64,000 nucleotides of DNA from Akkermansiaceae bacterium (GCA_013041925.1 JABDRB010000029.1:62001-126000); one strand, 5' to 3'; positions 52,056 to 62,596 are shown, numbered from the stretch's first letter. Made by a program: numbers and translations. The notes: generated by a model not told the origin, from the sequence alone.

Positions 52056-54512
52056 ATGAGTAGAATCATGCAAACTCACAATCACTTTCCAATCGCTCCA
52101 ACGAAGCACCTGATCGCGCGCATTTACGCATGCTTGATTGTATTATTCGCCGCCACTGGTGATCTTTCCCTCTCCCTCGCTGCTGGCGATGCTAAAGCTG
52201 GTCTGCCAGTCCTCGTCGAGGCCGAGGGTTTCGCTGAGACTGGGGGCTGGGTTGTCGACCCCCAATTCATGGATTTGATGGGTTCACCCTACCTGCTTGC
52301 TCACGGTCTCGGTGTCCCAGTCAAAGATGCCCAAACAGAGGTAATCATCCCCGTGGCGGGAAATTACCGAGTTTGGGTGCGAACCAAGGATTGGGTGGCG
52401 CAGTGGCAAGCCCCTGGCGCACCAGGCCAATTCCAGGTGATGATCAATGGGACGCCCCTGATGACAACCTTTGGGACTGTCGGGGCCCAGTGGCACTGGC
52501 AGGACGGAGGAAAGCTCGACCTTCCCAAAGGGAAACTTGATCTTACGCTGCACGACCTCACTGGATTTGAGGGGCGCTGCGACGCCGTCGTGTTTTCAAG
52601 CGACCCTGCATTCACCCCGCCTAATCAAGACCCAGAGATGGCAGTTTGGCGCCGCCGCTGTCTCGGGCTTCCTCCTCAACCGGAAGCTGTCGGTGAATAC
52701 GATCTCGTTGTTACAGGGGCTGGGGTAGGGGGCGTGTGTGCTGCGGTGACCGCTGCCCGGCTTGGCTTGAAAGTTGCCCTCATTCAGGATCGGCCGGTGC
52801 TGGGCGGCAATAACAGCTCGGAGGTTCGCGTTTGGTTACAAGGAGCCCGCAGCAAGGAACCCTGGCCACGCGTTGGCGATGTGGTCGCCGAACTGGAAGC
52901 TGACAACCGTGCCCATTATGGCCCGACCAATACCGCCGAGCTCTACGAGGACGACAAAAAAATGGCGGTGGTGAAGGGGGAACCGAATATCACCCTTTTC
53001 CTCGAGCATCGTGGCAACGGCGTGGAGATGGATGGTAAGCGTATCCGAGCTGTGCTCGCTACAGAAATCCGCACCGGTAGATGTGTCCGCATCGGTGGTC
53101 GTTGGTTCGCCGACTGTACTGGAGACGCCTGCATCGGAGCTCTCGCCGGAGCCGATTTTGACATGCAGGAGAAAAACAAGATGGGCCCGTGTAATCTGTG
53201 GAACGTCTGCGAGTGTAAGGATACGAATCCCATCAACACCGGAACGAAGATGTCCGCCGAGGCGATTCCTTTTCCACGATGCCCGTGGGCGCTTGATCTC
53301 TCCGACAAGCCTTTCCCCGGTCGGGATCAACTCAAACCTGACCCGAACAAACTCGGTGGCTGGTACTGGGAGAGCGGTTTCGATCGGGACCCGATCAACG
53401 AGATGGAATACGTCCGCGACTGGAATTTTCGCGCCATGTATGGTGCTTGGGATGCGCTCAAAAATGTCGACAAGGTGCTGCCTAATCATCAGCTCAACTG
53501 GTCAGCCTACATCCTAGGTAAGCGAGAGTCACGCCGTCTCCTCGGTGATGTGATTCTTGATGTGGATGATCTTAATGAAGACCGGAAGTTTCCCGATGGC
53601 GCAGCTCCCACTGGTTGGAGCAACGATCTTCATCTCCCCAACCCTAAATACGAGAAGGGCTTCAAAGGTGATGCTTTTATTTCAAGTGCCAAACATGGGT
53701 TATTTCCAGCTCATAAGGACAACCGTCCATTCTGGATCCCTTATCGCAGCCTCTATTCACGGAACATTGAAAACCTCTTTATGGCTGGTCGCTGCATTAG
53801 CGTGACCCACGATGCACTCGGCGCCGTGCGGGTGATGCGCACCTGTGGCACCCAAGGCGAAATTGTCGGTATGGCTGCAAGCGTCTGCAAGGAATTCGCT
53901 ACCAATCCACGCGGTGTTTACCAAAAACATCTCGCCGAACTTCAGAAGCGGATGGGTAAAGGCGTTGGTAAGGTCGATGGTTCCACCATCCCCTATTCGA
54001 ATCAAGGTGAGCATGGAAAAAGTATGCGCCAAGTCAGGCTTGCCCAGCCGAGATGGCTCAAGCGGGTGGGTAAGAATCTAGCACGCACGGCCAAGGTGAT
54101 TACCAACCTTCCTGTTCAAGGTGACGGTGTTGACCGCACCGTCCTCCTTAACGATGGGAACGGCAGAATTGAGGACGGCAGTGCTCGGTGGTTGGGGACG
54201 GGCACTATGCCTCATATTATTGAATATCGGTGGGATCAAGCGGTTGAGCTCGGAGCGGTGAGGGTGATTTCTGGTAGATACAATGGCGCTCGTGTCCTTG
54301 CCCCGATTTGTGATTTTAAGATCGAGTACCATGATGGAAAAGCTTGGCGGGGTGCCCTTCCTGCTGTGAAGAATAATGAAAATCCTGTTTGGTCGGCAAC
54401 CTTCTCTCCGGTAAAAATAAAGCACCTCCGGTTTGTCATCACCCGCAGCCCGCAGGGCATTTCCCGCCTGTGGGAGGTTGAATTTTACCAGCCATTGGAG
54501 GCTCTCAAATAA
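52056..54512 (+). CDS. Secreted FAD-dependent oxidoreductase with sugar-binding-type domains
   Basis: This 818-residue exported protein has an N-terminal signal sequence (about residues 1-45) and a beta-rich segment (about 48-190) resembling the accessory domain often attached to carbohydrate enzymes. It then has the FAD-binding Rossmann motif VVTGAGVGGVCAAVTAARLG near residue 220, with LGGNNSSEVRV following. The pattern fits the FAD_oxidored (FAD-dependent oxidoreductase) family. The C-terminal 140 residues form a discoidin/F5-8-type-C-like fold (WDQAVELGAVRVISGRYNG, LRFVITRSPQGISRLWEVEF). The substrate is unknown. Like GH16, its coding strand is C-rich for the window. It converges on the DUF6288 gene. 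Confidence 0.88.
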   Translation: MSRIMQTHNHFPIAPTKHLIARIYACLIVLFAATGDLSLSLAAGDAKAGLPVLVEAEGFAETGGWVVDPQFMDLMGSPYLLAHGLGVPVKDAQTEVIIPVAGNYRVWVRTKDWVAQWQAPGAPGQFQVMINGTPLMTTFGTVGAQWHWQDGGKLDLPKGKLDLTLHDLTGFEGRCDAVVFSSDPAFTPPNQDPEMAVWRRRCLGLPPQPEAVGEYDLVVTGAGVGGVCAAVTAARLGLKVALIQDRPVLGGNNSSEVRVWLQGARSKEPWPRVGDVVAELEADNRAHYGPTNTAELYEDDKKMAVVKGEPNITLFLEHRGNGVEMDGKRIRAVLATEIRTGRCVRIGGRWFADCTGDACIGALAGADFDMQEKNKMGPCNLWNVCECKDTNPINTGTKMSAEAIPFPRCPWALDLSDKPFPGRDQLKPDPNKLGGWYWESGFDRDPINEMEYVRDWNFRAMYGAWDALKNVDKVLPNHQLNWSAYILGKRESRRLLGDVILDVDDLNEDRKFPDGAAPTGWSNDLHLPNPKYEKGFKGDAFISSAKHGLFPAHKDNRPFWIPYRSLYSRNIENLFMAGRCISVTHDALGAVRVMRTCGTQGEIVGMAASVCKEFATNPRGVYQKHLAELQKRMGKGVGKVDGSTIPYSNQGEHGKSMRQVRLAQPRWLKRVGKNLARTAKVITNLPVQGDGVDRTVLLNDGNGRIEDGSARWLGTGTMPHIIEYRWDQAVELGAVRVISGRYNGARVLAPICDFKIEYHDGKAWRGALPAVKNNENPVWSATFSPVKIKHLRFVITRSPQGISRLWEVEFYQPLEALK

Positions 54513-54519
54513 AGTTGGA

Positions 54520-57500
54520 TCAGTTCGCTTTGGGGAGTTCCTTGAGGCCTTCGAGGTAGACTTCGATGTCGCCTTCTTTACCTTTGAAGTATTGAAGGAA
54601 GCTCGTGGCGGCGATCACGTTGGTGCCAGGTTTGAGCGCTTTGAAGAGTTTACTGCCGGGGGCGTCATAGCTCATGCGGGGGAACCAGTTTTTTGAGCGT
54701 CCCTTTTGGTCGACGATCAACTCACCGTTGATGTAGATTTGGTAACCTTGTCGGGTGTAGGCGGCGAGGCGCATCAGTGTGTAGTCGGTGTCTTTGAGTT
54801 CGAAGGTCTTGCGGATGAAGATGAGTTCGCCTGCTTGATCGGGGTGGTCGCTGCGCCATGCGGGTTGGTTGCGATAGCGGCGTGGAGCTTGTTTACTGAC
54901 GTCGGCGGTGAACGTTTTCCAGCCCTTGGCTTTCGCATCGTAATCGGGTTGAAACCAGCCTTTGAGGTGTTCGGGTAAGGATACCTCACGGCGTCGGTTT
55001 TTATCGCTAGGGTCACGTTTCTCCGCTGGCTCGTAGGTAGTAAATTCCCAGGACGATCCCTTTTTTGAATTTTCATCTAAGAGCGTCCAACCGCCGGAGA
55101 TGCCACACAAGTCGTCGATATCCAGAATCTTATTAAGGGGAGTGATTTGGGCTTTGTATGACCCTTTGTAATCAGGACTGAGGACCTTGGCATTCTCTTG
55201 GTAGATGCTGGATCGGTAATGTTGGGTGAGCACATCGCCGACTTGTTTGCGCGAGGAGGGGTCGAGATTTTGGGCTGCGTTGATGAGGGCGTCAATGTGC
55301 AGTCCTCGTTCACGAGGCTGGAGGTCATCAAGACGTTTTGCGCTTAAGATGGCCATCGCTGGCGCTTGTAAGGGATCGATATTAAGAATTGTCTGGATGG
55401 TATTGGCGAGATCGACGCTCGGGATGTTGGAGAGATCCATTGATCCGGCTTCCCATGTTTGTTTGGGGATTGCGGCGTAAGTTCGCTTGAGGGCTTCGGA
55501 TACAGAGTGGCGAGAGTTTTTTGGAATGAGGGCGATGTTGCGGTTAATCAAATAGTAAACCACGGACCGTGGTTTTGCGTGTTCCAGTGTGCCAAGCATT
55601 TGGCTGAGTGGTGGCATAATTTGATCGACGCCTAGTTGGGTTTCGAGTGCCGGTGATACGGCAATGAATGCCGACTCCTTGAGCCACCATTCTTGGTGGT
55701 TGAGCCATGGTAGGAGTAATTGGATTTGGCTGAGTGTTTGTTCGGGTTTGGCCGCGGCGAGTGCGAGCATCGATTGATCCACCAGCCACAGAGCTTCGTC
55801 GGGGTTGTTGATCATGGCGATCAAGCGGTCGAACATCGTTTGGGTAAAGTGTTCGGGGTCGATGGAGCGTTCACTGCGCCAGCCTTTGCTGTAGCGCATC
55901 CGCCATGGTTGAAAATGGTTGATGGCAAGGCAAGCGGTGTGGCGTTCAAAGGGATGTTTGGAGGCGAGGAGTGATTCGATTAGGTCGTAGTGGCCCTGTT
56001 TGCGAATGGAGGCAGCAACGATTTCGCGGAAAGAATGCTCTGGGTGGCCAGCGACTTGTTGCAGTTGCGCTTGGGTCGCCGTGCTGATTTTTTCGGCCTC
56101 GAGGTGAGGAGCGGGATCAAGCGGCTTGTAGTTGGGGCTGCCATTCGGTTCAAGGAAGGCCAAATCGGCTGGGCGTCCCCATGGATTTGCGGGCAGCGAG
56201 AATGAGGTGGCAAATCGGGAGTTTGGAGCGCCGGTGATTTGGAGGGTTTTGCGTGGTCCGGTGAGACCGAGCAACATGCTGTTACCATACTGGGTGTTGT
56301 CGTAGCCACGGCAGCTGGACATCACGAAGGACCCATCGTGCTGACGTGAGAGTTCGTAAAACCAGCGCACTTGATTCTGGCGATTGTGATAAAGGTCTGG
56401 CTTAGCCTGGATTATCGTGGCCACCATGGGGCTAAACCAGAGGTTGCCGATCGGGCCAGTGTGGCCGCGGAACATCGAGCGGTAGGTGTAGAGCGGTTGT
56501 TGAGCGCATTTCTTGGCAGCCATGGCGTAGGCATCGCCATTTTTTGCGTGAGCGGCAATGTGCATGGCGGCGGCAATCTGCTCGGTTTTGCCATTGCCTC
56601 CTTGTCCGAGCTCGGGGCGACCATTGCCGTAGGCATTTTGGCCATGACCCGCGAAGCGGTAGAAGAAGACAAGGGACTCAAGCAGCGTGTCTTGATCTAC
56701 TTTTGCGCCACATTGTTTGGCGAGCAGCATGGCGGTGAGCATGTTGGTTCCGCAGGCATTGACCACGCCATATTTGGGGTTGGCTTGGGTCGCCCAGTGG
56801 TAGTATCCACCTTGGACTTGGTAGCGTTTGGCGGCTTTGCAGATGGCGTTGATCAGCGGCAATACGGATTTGTCTCCAGTGCGTAGGTAGTATTCGCCCG
56901 CCGCAATGCCTTGGTGGCCATTGTGCCATGTGTGAGGACCAATATTCTTATTGGGATTAAACGTTTTCATGCGTTCGCGGTAGACCTTACGAACGGCTTC
57001 GAGGTCTTTCTCTTCCCCGGTAGAGAGCAGCGACACAATGGCGAGCGCGTGGGTCATGCTATGCTTGCCGAGTTTTCCAGAGTCAGCGAGCCCACGGAGG
57101 TAAGCTGCGTTCGCATCGATGATTTTCTGAGTTTTCGGGCAGTCGAGTGGCCAGCTGTCGCTGTAGCTACCGAGTATGGGGAGATGCAGGGTGACGTTGC
57201 CTTTGTCGGTAGCGAAGATGAGTTTTCCGTCGGTGGCTTCTGCCTTGGTGATGAGGTCACCGAGAAGCAGGCGGTGTTCCCAGAAACCTGCAGGCATCGC
57301 TTGGCCATTGATGGTGGTGATGATTTGACCCTGGGTGAACTTGCCTGCGGCTGGCGAGTCTTTTTGGACCGCCGTGACTTTCAGGGTGTTATTTTTTTGG
57401 AGTGAAATTTCAAGTCCAGTGGGACCGAAGGTGCGAACGGGTGTGGGTCCGTCGAGCGCCAGCAGCGATGAAAGACTGAGTAAAGAAAAGGCTGCAGAAA

Positions 57501-57543
57501 GAGCTGGCAGACCTAAAATGCGTAAAGATGAGAAGGAAATCAT
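54520..57543 (-). CDS. Secreted DUF6288-family protein
   Basis: This 1007-residue protein starts MISFSSLRILGLPALSAAF, a signal peptide; the upstream extension to 57738 is unsupported. Residues about 40-130 form a PDZ-like DUF6288 opening (TFGPTGLEISLQKNNTLKV, GQIITTINGQAM). A large alpha-helical toroid-like region follows (WHNGHQGIAAGEYYLRTGD, GYYHWATQANPKYGVVNACG), then HEAT-like repeats to about 800, and a C-terminal beta domain that includes YRNQPAWRSDHPDQAGELIF. The alpha-toroid suggests a glycan or terpenoid-processing fold, but function is unknown. It converges on the FAD oxidoreductase, 7 bases apart. Confidence 0.82.
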   Translation of the reverse strand: MISFSSLRILGLPALSAAFSLLSLSSLLALDGPTPVRTFGPTGLEISLQKNNTLKVTAVQKDSPAAGKFTQGQIITTINGQAMPAGFWEHRLLLGDLITKAEATDGKLIFATDKGNVTLHLPILGSYSDSWPLDCPKTQKIIDANAAYLRGLADSGKLGKHSMTHALAIVSLLSTGEEKDLEAVRKVYRERMKTFNPNKNIGPHTWHNGHQGIAAGEYYLRTGDKSVLPLINAICKAAKRYQVQGGYYHWATQANPKYGVVNACGTNMLTAMLLAKQCGAKVDQDTLLESLVFFYRFAGHGQNAYGNGRPELGQGGNGKTEQIAAAMHIAAHAKNGDAYAMAAKKCAQQPLYTYRSMFRGHTGPIGNLWFSPMVATIIQAKPDLYHNRQNQVRWFYELSRQHDGSFVMSSCRGYDNTQYGNSMLLGLTGPRKTLQITGAPNSRFATSFSLPANPWGRPADLAFLEPNGSPNYKPLDPAPHLEAEKISTATQAQLQQVAGHPEHSFREIVAASIRKQGHYDLIESLLASKHPFERHTACLAINHFQPWRMRYSKGWRSERSIDPEHFTQTMFDRLIAMINNPDEALWLVDQSMLALAAAKPEQTLSQIQLLLPWLNHQEWWLKESAFIAVSPALETQLGVDQIMPPLSQMLGTLEHAKPRSVVYYLINRNIALIPKNSRHSVSEALKRTYAAIPKQTWEAGSMDLSNIPSVDLANTIQTILNIDPLQAPAMAILSAKRLDDLQPRERGLHIDALINAAQNLDPSSRKQVGDVLTQHYRSSIYQENAKVLSPDYKGSYKAQITPLNKILDIDDLCGISGGWTLLDENSKKGSSWEFTTYEPAEKRDPSDKNRRREVSLPEHLKGWFQPDYDAKAKGWKTFTADVSKQAPRRYRNQPAWRSDHPDQAGELIFIRKTFELKDTDYTLMRLAAYTRQGYQIYINGELIVDQKGRSKNWFPRMSYDAPGSKLFKALKPGTNVIAATSFLQYFKGKEGDIEVYLEGLKELPKAN

Positions 57544-57896
57544 GATCGAGTTGTGGTTTTTAAAAAAAAGAGCAGCGACTAGGGTGGTCATGTCACTGCT
57601 CGTGTGCGGGGTCCCTGAACTTTGGGACGCTTCGAACATGCGTTTTCCTTCTCGCCATGCAAGGAAATTTTCAATTTCGGCTGGGCATCTCGAATGGGTT
57701 GCTGGGGGGGCAGCCAAGGCGGATAATGCTTCTTTCATTTATTGAATTCGTTATGGAAGCGGGGGAAGATTATTGACGGAATTTGTGTTATTCCCTTTGT
57801 CATGCGATGGGCATACGTTAAGGGTAAATCCGCGATCATCCTCCAAGAGGGAGGAGCTAATCAATCACGGTATTCTTCATTTTTATTTCTAATGTT

Positions 57897-59456
57897 ATGA
57901 CACTTCAGGGCGTATCCATCATCGGCAGTCGCCGCGGCCAAGGCAGCAACTCCGCCGGCAAAAGCATCAACCCGACCAATAACGAAGTTATTGATCCCGA
58001 CTATGCTGCGGTTACTCCTGAGGAGTTGGACATGGCAGCGAGTCTGGCCGCCGAGGCATTCAAAACTTACCGAGATACCTCTGGGGAGAAAAAGGCCGAG
58101 TTTCTGCGTGCCATCGCTAGCAATATCGAGGCATGCATCGAAGACCTCGTTGTCCGTATGCCATTGGAAACTGGCTTGCCAGAAATGCGTGTCCGTGGTG
58201 AATCCGGACGCACCTGTGGTCAGTTACGGATGTTTGCCGACCTTGTGGAGGAGGGGTCTTGGGTGGATGCTCGTATCGATCGAGCTCAGCTGGATCGCCA
58301 ACCTTTACCGAAGGTGGACACCCGTAGTATGCTGCGACCGCTCGGGCCGGTGGCTGTTTTTGCCGCGAGTAATTTTCCACTCGCATTTTCCACGGCAGGT
58401 GGCGACACGGCCTCGGCTTTGGCTGCTGGATGTCCGGTGATTGTGAAAGCGCACTCGTCCCATCTTGGAACTGCGGAGATAGTGGGTTTGGCAATTCAGA
58501 AAGCGGTTGCCGACTGTGCACTACCCGAAGGCATTTTTTCGCTCGTTTACGGAAGTGGTCGCAGGGTTGGTCAAGCGCTGGTGAGTCATCCAGCGATAAA
58601 AGCTGTTGGATTTACTGGCTCCTACACCGGGGGGCGTAATCTCATGGATCTCGCAGCGGCTCGACCTGAGCCTATCCCAGTTTATGCAGAAATGAGTGCT
58701 ATCAACCCTGTGGTTATCCTGCCGGAAGCGGCGGCTGCCAATGGGGCCACACTTGCCGAGGGTTTGTTCGGTTCTCTCACCCTCGGCGTGGGCCAGTTCT
58801 GCACAAATCCAGGGCTCGTATTCATCCATGTTGATGCCGTAGAAGGTATCGCGGTGAAACTGGGTGAGCTGGTATCAGCCAGTTCGAGTGGCACCATGCT
58901 TAACTCCAGTATCTGTCAGGCCTATGGGGCAGGGCTTGAGCGTCTTAAAAATCATGCTCAGGTGCAGATACTGGCTGAGGGCTTATGCGGGGATCAAGGC
59001 AATCAGGCTATCCCCACGGTGTTTCAAACCACCGCAGCTGATTTCATCTCATCAGGCAACCTCACCGAGGAAGTTTTTGGGCCCGCCACCCTCCTTGTTA
59101 CCTATACGAGTGACGAGGAACTTATCCGCTCGTTCCGATCCCTTGGGGGGCAGCTCACCGCGAGCCTGCACGGCACGAATAGTGAACTTGCTGAGCATGT
59201 TCGTTTGGCGAGGGTTTTGGAAGATCGAGCTGGTCGCGTTGTGTTCAATGGATTTCCGACGGGGGTTGAAGTCTGCGCCAGTATGGTGCACGGGGGGCCT
59301 TTTCCTTCTACCTCGGATGGTCGGAGCACTTCTGTCGGAACCATGGCGATTGGTCGCTTCACGCGTGCCGTATGTTATCAGGATTGTCCAGATGTCATCC
59401 TTCCTGACGAGCTAAAGGATGCCAACCCCGCGGGTATTCAACGCAGCGAGGTGTAA
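57897..59456 (+). CDS. Alpha-ketoglutarate semialdehyde (2,5-dioxopentanoate) dehydrogenase
   Basis: This 519-residue aldehyde dehydrogenase of the NADP-type sugar-acid branch oxidises 2,5-dioxopentanoate to 2-oxoglutarate at the end of uronic acid, pentose or hydroxyproline breakdown. The start MTLQGVSIIGSRRG is characteristic. Visible motifs are FPLAFSTAGGDTASALAAGCP (coenzyme and substrate region), FTGSYTGGRNLMDLA, the catalytic Glu in VYAEMSAINPVVILP, and the nucleophilic Cys in GQFCTNPGLVF. It has an intergenic leader of about 150 bases and no obvious operon partner. Confidence 0.9.
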   Translation: MTLQGVSIIGSRRGQGSNSAGKSINPTNNEVIDPDYAAVTPEELDMAASLAAEAFKTYRDTSGEKKAEFLRAIASNIEACIEDLVVRMPLETGLPEMRVRGESGRTCGQLRMFADLVEEGSWVDARIDRAQLDRQPLPKVDTRSMLRPLGPVAVFAASNFPLAFSTAGGDTASALAAGCPVIVKAHSSHLGTAEIVGLAIQKAVADCALPEGIFSLVYGSGRRVGQALVSHPAIKAVGFTGSYTGGRNLMDLAAARPEPIPVYAEMSAINPVVILPEAAAANGATLAEGLFGSLTLGVGQFCTNPGLVFIHVDAVEGIAVKLGELVSASSSGTMLNSSICQAYGAGLERLKNHAQVQILAEGLCGDQGNQAIPTVFQTTAADFISSGNLTEEVFGPATLLVTYTSDEELIRSFRSLGGQLTASLHGTNSELAEHVRLARVLEDRAGRVVFNGFPTGVEVCASMVHGGPFPSTSDGRSTSVGTMAIGRFTRAVCYQDCPDVILPDELKDANPAGIQRSEV

Positions 59457-59655
59457 TACCGCTCGGCAAATCAGACGATACGATTGAAACTTGTTGAGGT
59501 AGGAGCAAAGGCACGTTGTGTTCAATGATGGTTGCGGATAATTGGCTGTTTTCACTGCGTTTCTTCTTCGTCATGGTATAAGGGTATTCTGACCTGCTGG
59601 GTGCAGGGTGAAGCTCTCAATCATTCTTTTTGACTTGCCGTGAGAGTGCATGGCG

Positions 59656-62475
59656 TTACAGAAATTTTCTGATTATTTCTTGGAATCGGTTGTAGAGGAA
59701 GCCGAGTGTGAGTAAGATGAGCCCGAGGACAATAAAGCTCAGGATACGCCCGAGTGTGTCCATTTGCATCACATCGATGAATACCACATGGAGCACGGCT
59801 GCGGCTAGCCAGTAGAGGCCGATCAGGCGGTAAGGGCGGCAGCGTATTACCAGTCCAGCACAGAAGAGCAATGTGGCAAGCAGTGCCCAACAGATGGCGA
59901 GGCCCGAGCCGTTGAAGCTTTGTTGCACATGCATGGACGAGGAGAAAAAGAGGGAAGCTAAGCCGGCGCACAGAACCAGAGAACGCGTCAGTTGCCAACT
60001 CTGGTTATCGTGGGTCTTTCTCCAGAGTAGTGCGTGCACCGGCAGGGTGGCGGCGATGGGAAAGTAACGCAACCAGTCTTGGCTGGCGTGTATGATTATC
60101 GTGCTGACACATGCGATGATCAAGGGGGGAATTCCTCCTGCGATGGCGAAGCCGGTGTTTTTCCGATGGTATGCCCATGCCATCATCACCAGACCGAATA
60201 AGGTGAGCGTGATGTCGGGTCGGTCAAACTCTTGGAATGCATGGATGCACACGGCGATGACAAGTCCGAGTGAGAAAAGTTGGTGCAGGTGGTTATGCCG
60301 TGATGTTTTCCAGCGGGTATCGACCAATACCAAGTGGATGAAAAGCAGGAGCGCGGGGATCCATCCGATTGCCGATTCCTGATTTCCGTGGTCGGCAAGG
60401 GAGATGAGGGCGCCTAGGTGGAAGCATAGTGCGGGTTTTCCGATGCTATTACGGCGTGTGAGTTTGGCGATTGCGTTTCCAGAAAGTGCAAGCACCCCAC
60501 CCGCGATCATCCACGTGGCATCGGATTTCATGTGCTGGTTCAAGGTGGCGGCGAGCATCACCCAGAATAAGACACTGAAAATCCATTCGAGCGCTTTGCT
60601 GTCGGGCTTTGTTTTATTCCCTGTAAGTTGATCCCAGACCTGAGTGAGCTGTGGACTCATAAACCAAAATGCAGCGGTACCGATGAGTGGCAGAATCGAC
60701 TGATGGATGCCGAGTGCCGGTGATCCGGTGAGATACCACCACGCACCCGCCAAGGCGGCAAAAGTTGTAATTTCTGCCAAATCACAAATCCACCTGCGCC
60801 ATCGTGGGTTTTTGATCACAAAGTGAGTCATCATCACTGCGGTGGCCGTGATCCAGAGACCATTGATCCCGGATGAGTATTGCCACTGGTTGAAAATGCC
60901 GAAGGCGGCGACGACCCATGTGATCGAGGCTGGTAACATGGGAGTCATGTTGGGTTCGGTTTTTTGGATGTCGCTGCTGATGTTTGTGCGGGTGCCATCG
61001 TGGCGGACGAGTGCTGTGTAGATGGCACAGACTAATGCTAAGGCAGCATAGCTTGGCCATGGCGCTAGGTTGCCGCCATTCATTTCTGGGAATGCCGTGA
61101 TCAGAGCGCAGGAAAATGCCACTGCTGATACAGCGCGTGCCAGTGTGCCGCCGAAGTAGCGGGCGCCAGCTAACAGGATACAGGCTTCGACGGCCATGAC
61201 GAGAAACCGTGTGTAACCCGTGGCCTCTAGGAGCACTCCAAGGCTAGCGATTAAAACGCCCTGATAGCCAAAGACGGCCGCCAGTGAGCGGTTCCATAAT
61301 TCTCCCGTTCGGGCTACGGTCGCGATCACTAAGAAGAGAGCCCCTACACCGATGGAGATCCATCCGATTTCTTCATGCGGAATCATTCGAGGAATGGTGA
61401 ATACGGCCAGAGACCATGCGGCACCATTGTTGATGGCGCAAAACGCACGCTGAATCTGCTCTGGCATCACCCGTGCCTTGTGCACAGTGAGGGCTGCGAT
61501 AAATAACAGCCAGTAACAGGCGAGATAGGTGAAACGCACCGACTCGCTTGTGGATTGCGGGTAAAACCCTAACCAAAATGCATGTGCTGCGTAGGCCGCA
61601 ACGACGGTGCCAAGACCAATTGCGGTCCAGCGAAACTTGATCATTAACCACATGCCTGCGCTGGATAGCAACAGTGCGGAGAACAGCGACAAGCAACCAG
61701 ACGGGTTGACGATCGAGCCGTAAAAGGCGAGACCGATCGCCAGCACGGCGACCACACGCGATTTTTTCCAAACGGCATACGCCAGTATGATTCCCGCCCA
61801 GAGCGTGAGCAGGATGCCGGCGAGTAGGGTGCTTTGGGTGAGCTTGAGTGCTGGCACAAAGTGAGAAGCGTAGATTGTGTAATATCCTGCTGCCAGACCA
61901 CCAGAGGCGACCACGCGGCCGTATTGACGGAAGCGCTCTTTCCAGTGATCCAGCCACATACCAACGCATGTTAGTGTCAATGAGACCGCCATGAAAAACG
62001 TCACTTTGACCGCAGGTCCGGTGTTGAATAGCCAGTTTTTGTAGGCATAAGTGCTCAGGAAGATCAGTCCGGTGAGCAGTAGTAACACGCCGATCCTCAC
62101 CAGCCAGATACGACCAAAGTTGAGCTCCCACTCGCCTGTGTTGAGGGCCGTTTTTTTTGTGGGGATTCTTTGTGGGGGTGTGTTCTTTTCTGGGGTGACC
62201 CGCAGCGCTTCTGCTGTTGTTTGTGCCGCCACAGGAGCGTTGATTGGTTCAGCCGGTAGAACGTGATTTACTTGTCTCGGTGTGGCCTTGTTGGTTGCGG
62301 GATTTTCAACGATGGCTGACTGAGAAGGGAGTGGGGGTGGTTGAGTGGGTTGAGGAAGTCGGTTGAGTTCATCTCTGATGGTTTGGCATTCTTGGCCGAG
62401 TTGATGGAGGTCCTCTTGGATCTCGGCTTGCTTGTGTAATACCTTGTCGAGCCGGGCGCGTAAATCCTTGTCCAT
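59656..62475 (-). CDS. Large polytopic DUF2339 membrane protein
   Basis: This 939-residue protein has an N-terminal coiled coil (about 1-45) and a Pro-rich linker (about 45-125). A very hydrophobic remainder with about twenty-five predicted membrane segments runs to the C-terminus. Length and layout match DUF2339 proteins, which have no established function. The opening MDKDLRARLDKVLHKQAEIQ is cytoplasmic and charged. Pro-rich spacing suggests an anchor to another component. It follows the terminator at 62564-62596, so it is transcribed separately from the PEP-CTERM gene. Confidence 0.9.
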   Translation of the reverse strand: MDKDLRARLDKVLHKQAEIQEDLHQLGQECQTIRDELNRLPQPTQPPPLPSQSAIVENPATNKATPRQVNHVLPAEPINAPVAAQTTAEALRVTPEKNTPPQRIPTKKTALNTGEWELNFGRIWLVRIGVLLLLTGLIFLSTYAYKNWLFNTGPAVKVTFFMAVSLTLTCVGMWLDHWKERFRQYGRVVASGGLAAGYYTIYASHFVPALKLTQSTLLAGILLTLWAGIILAYAVWKKSRVVAVLAIGLAFYGSIVNPSGCLSLFSALLLSSAGMWLMIKFRWTAIGLGTVVAAYAAHAFWLGFYPQSTSESVRFTYLACYWLLFIAALTVHKARVMPEQIQRAFCAINNGAAWSLAVFTIPRMIPHEEIGWISIGVGALFLVIATVARTGELWNRSLAAVFGYQGVLIASLGVLLEATGYTRFLVMAVEACILLAGARYFGGTLARAVSAVAFSCALITAFPEMNGGNLAPWPSYAALALVCAIYTALVRHDGTRTNISSDIQKTEPNMTPMLPASITWVVAAFGIFNQWQYSSGINGLWITATAVMMTHFVIKNPRWRRWICDLAEITTFAALAGAWWYLTGSPALGIHQSILPLIGTAAFWFMSPQLTQVWDQLTGNKTKPDSKALEWIFSVLFWVMLAATLNQHMKSDATWMIAGGVLALSGNAIAKLTRRNSIGKPALCFHLGALISLADHGNQESAIGWIPALLLFIHLVLVDTRWKTSRHNHLHQLFSLGLVIAVCIHAFQEFDRPDITLTLFGLVMMAWAYHRKNTGFAIAGGIPPLIIACVSTIIIHASQDWLRYFPIAATLPVHALLWRKTHDNQSWQLTRSLVLCAGLASLFFSSSMHVQQSFNGSGLAICWALLATLLFCAGLVIRCRPYRLIGLYWLAAAVLHVVFIDVMQMDTLGRILSFIVLGLILLTLGFLYNRFQEIIRKFL

Positions 62476-62563
62476 GGTGCAAGAGTATCACGCATCCTGA
62501 GGGTTGGTGTATCGATTTTTCCGTAGAAATGATTGAGTGAGTCGATGTTTTTGAGCGGTAAAA

Positions 62564-62596
62564 AAGCCCGCATACTGCTGGGCAGCGTGCGGGCTT
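62564..62596 (-). terminator. Rho-independent terminator of the second PEP-CTERM gene
   Basis: AAGCCCGCA (62564-62572) and TGCGGGCTT (62588-62596) form a 9-bp GC-rich stem around a 15-base loop. On the minus strand it is followed by a T-run, so it ends transcription from the gene at 62627-63349. Confidence 0.8.
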
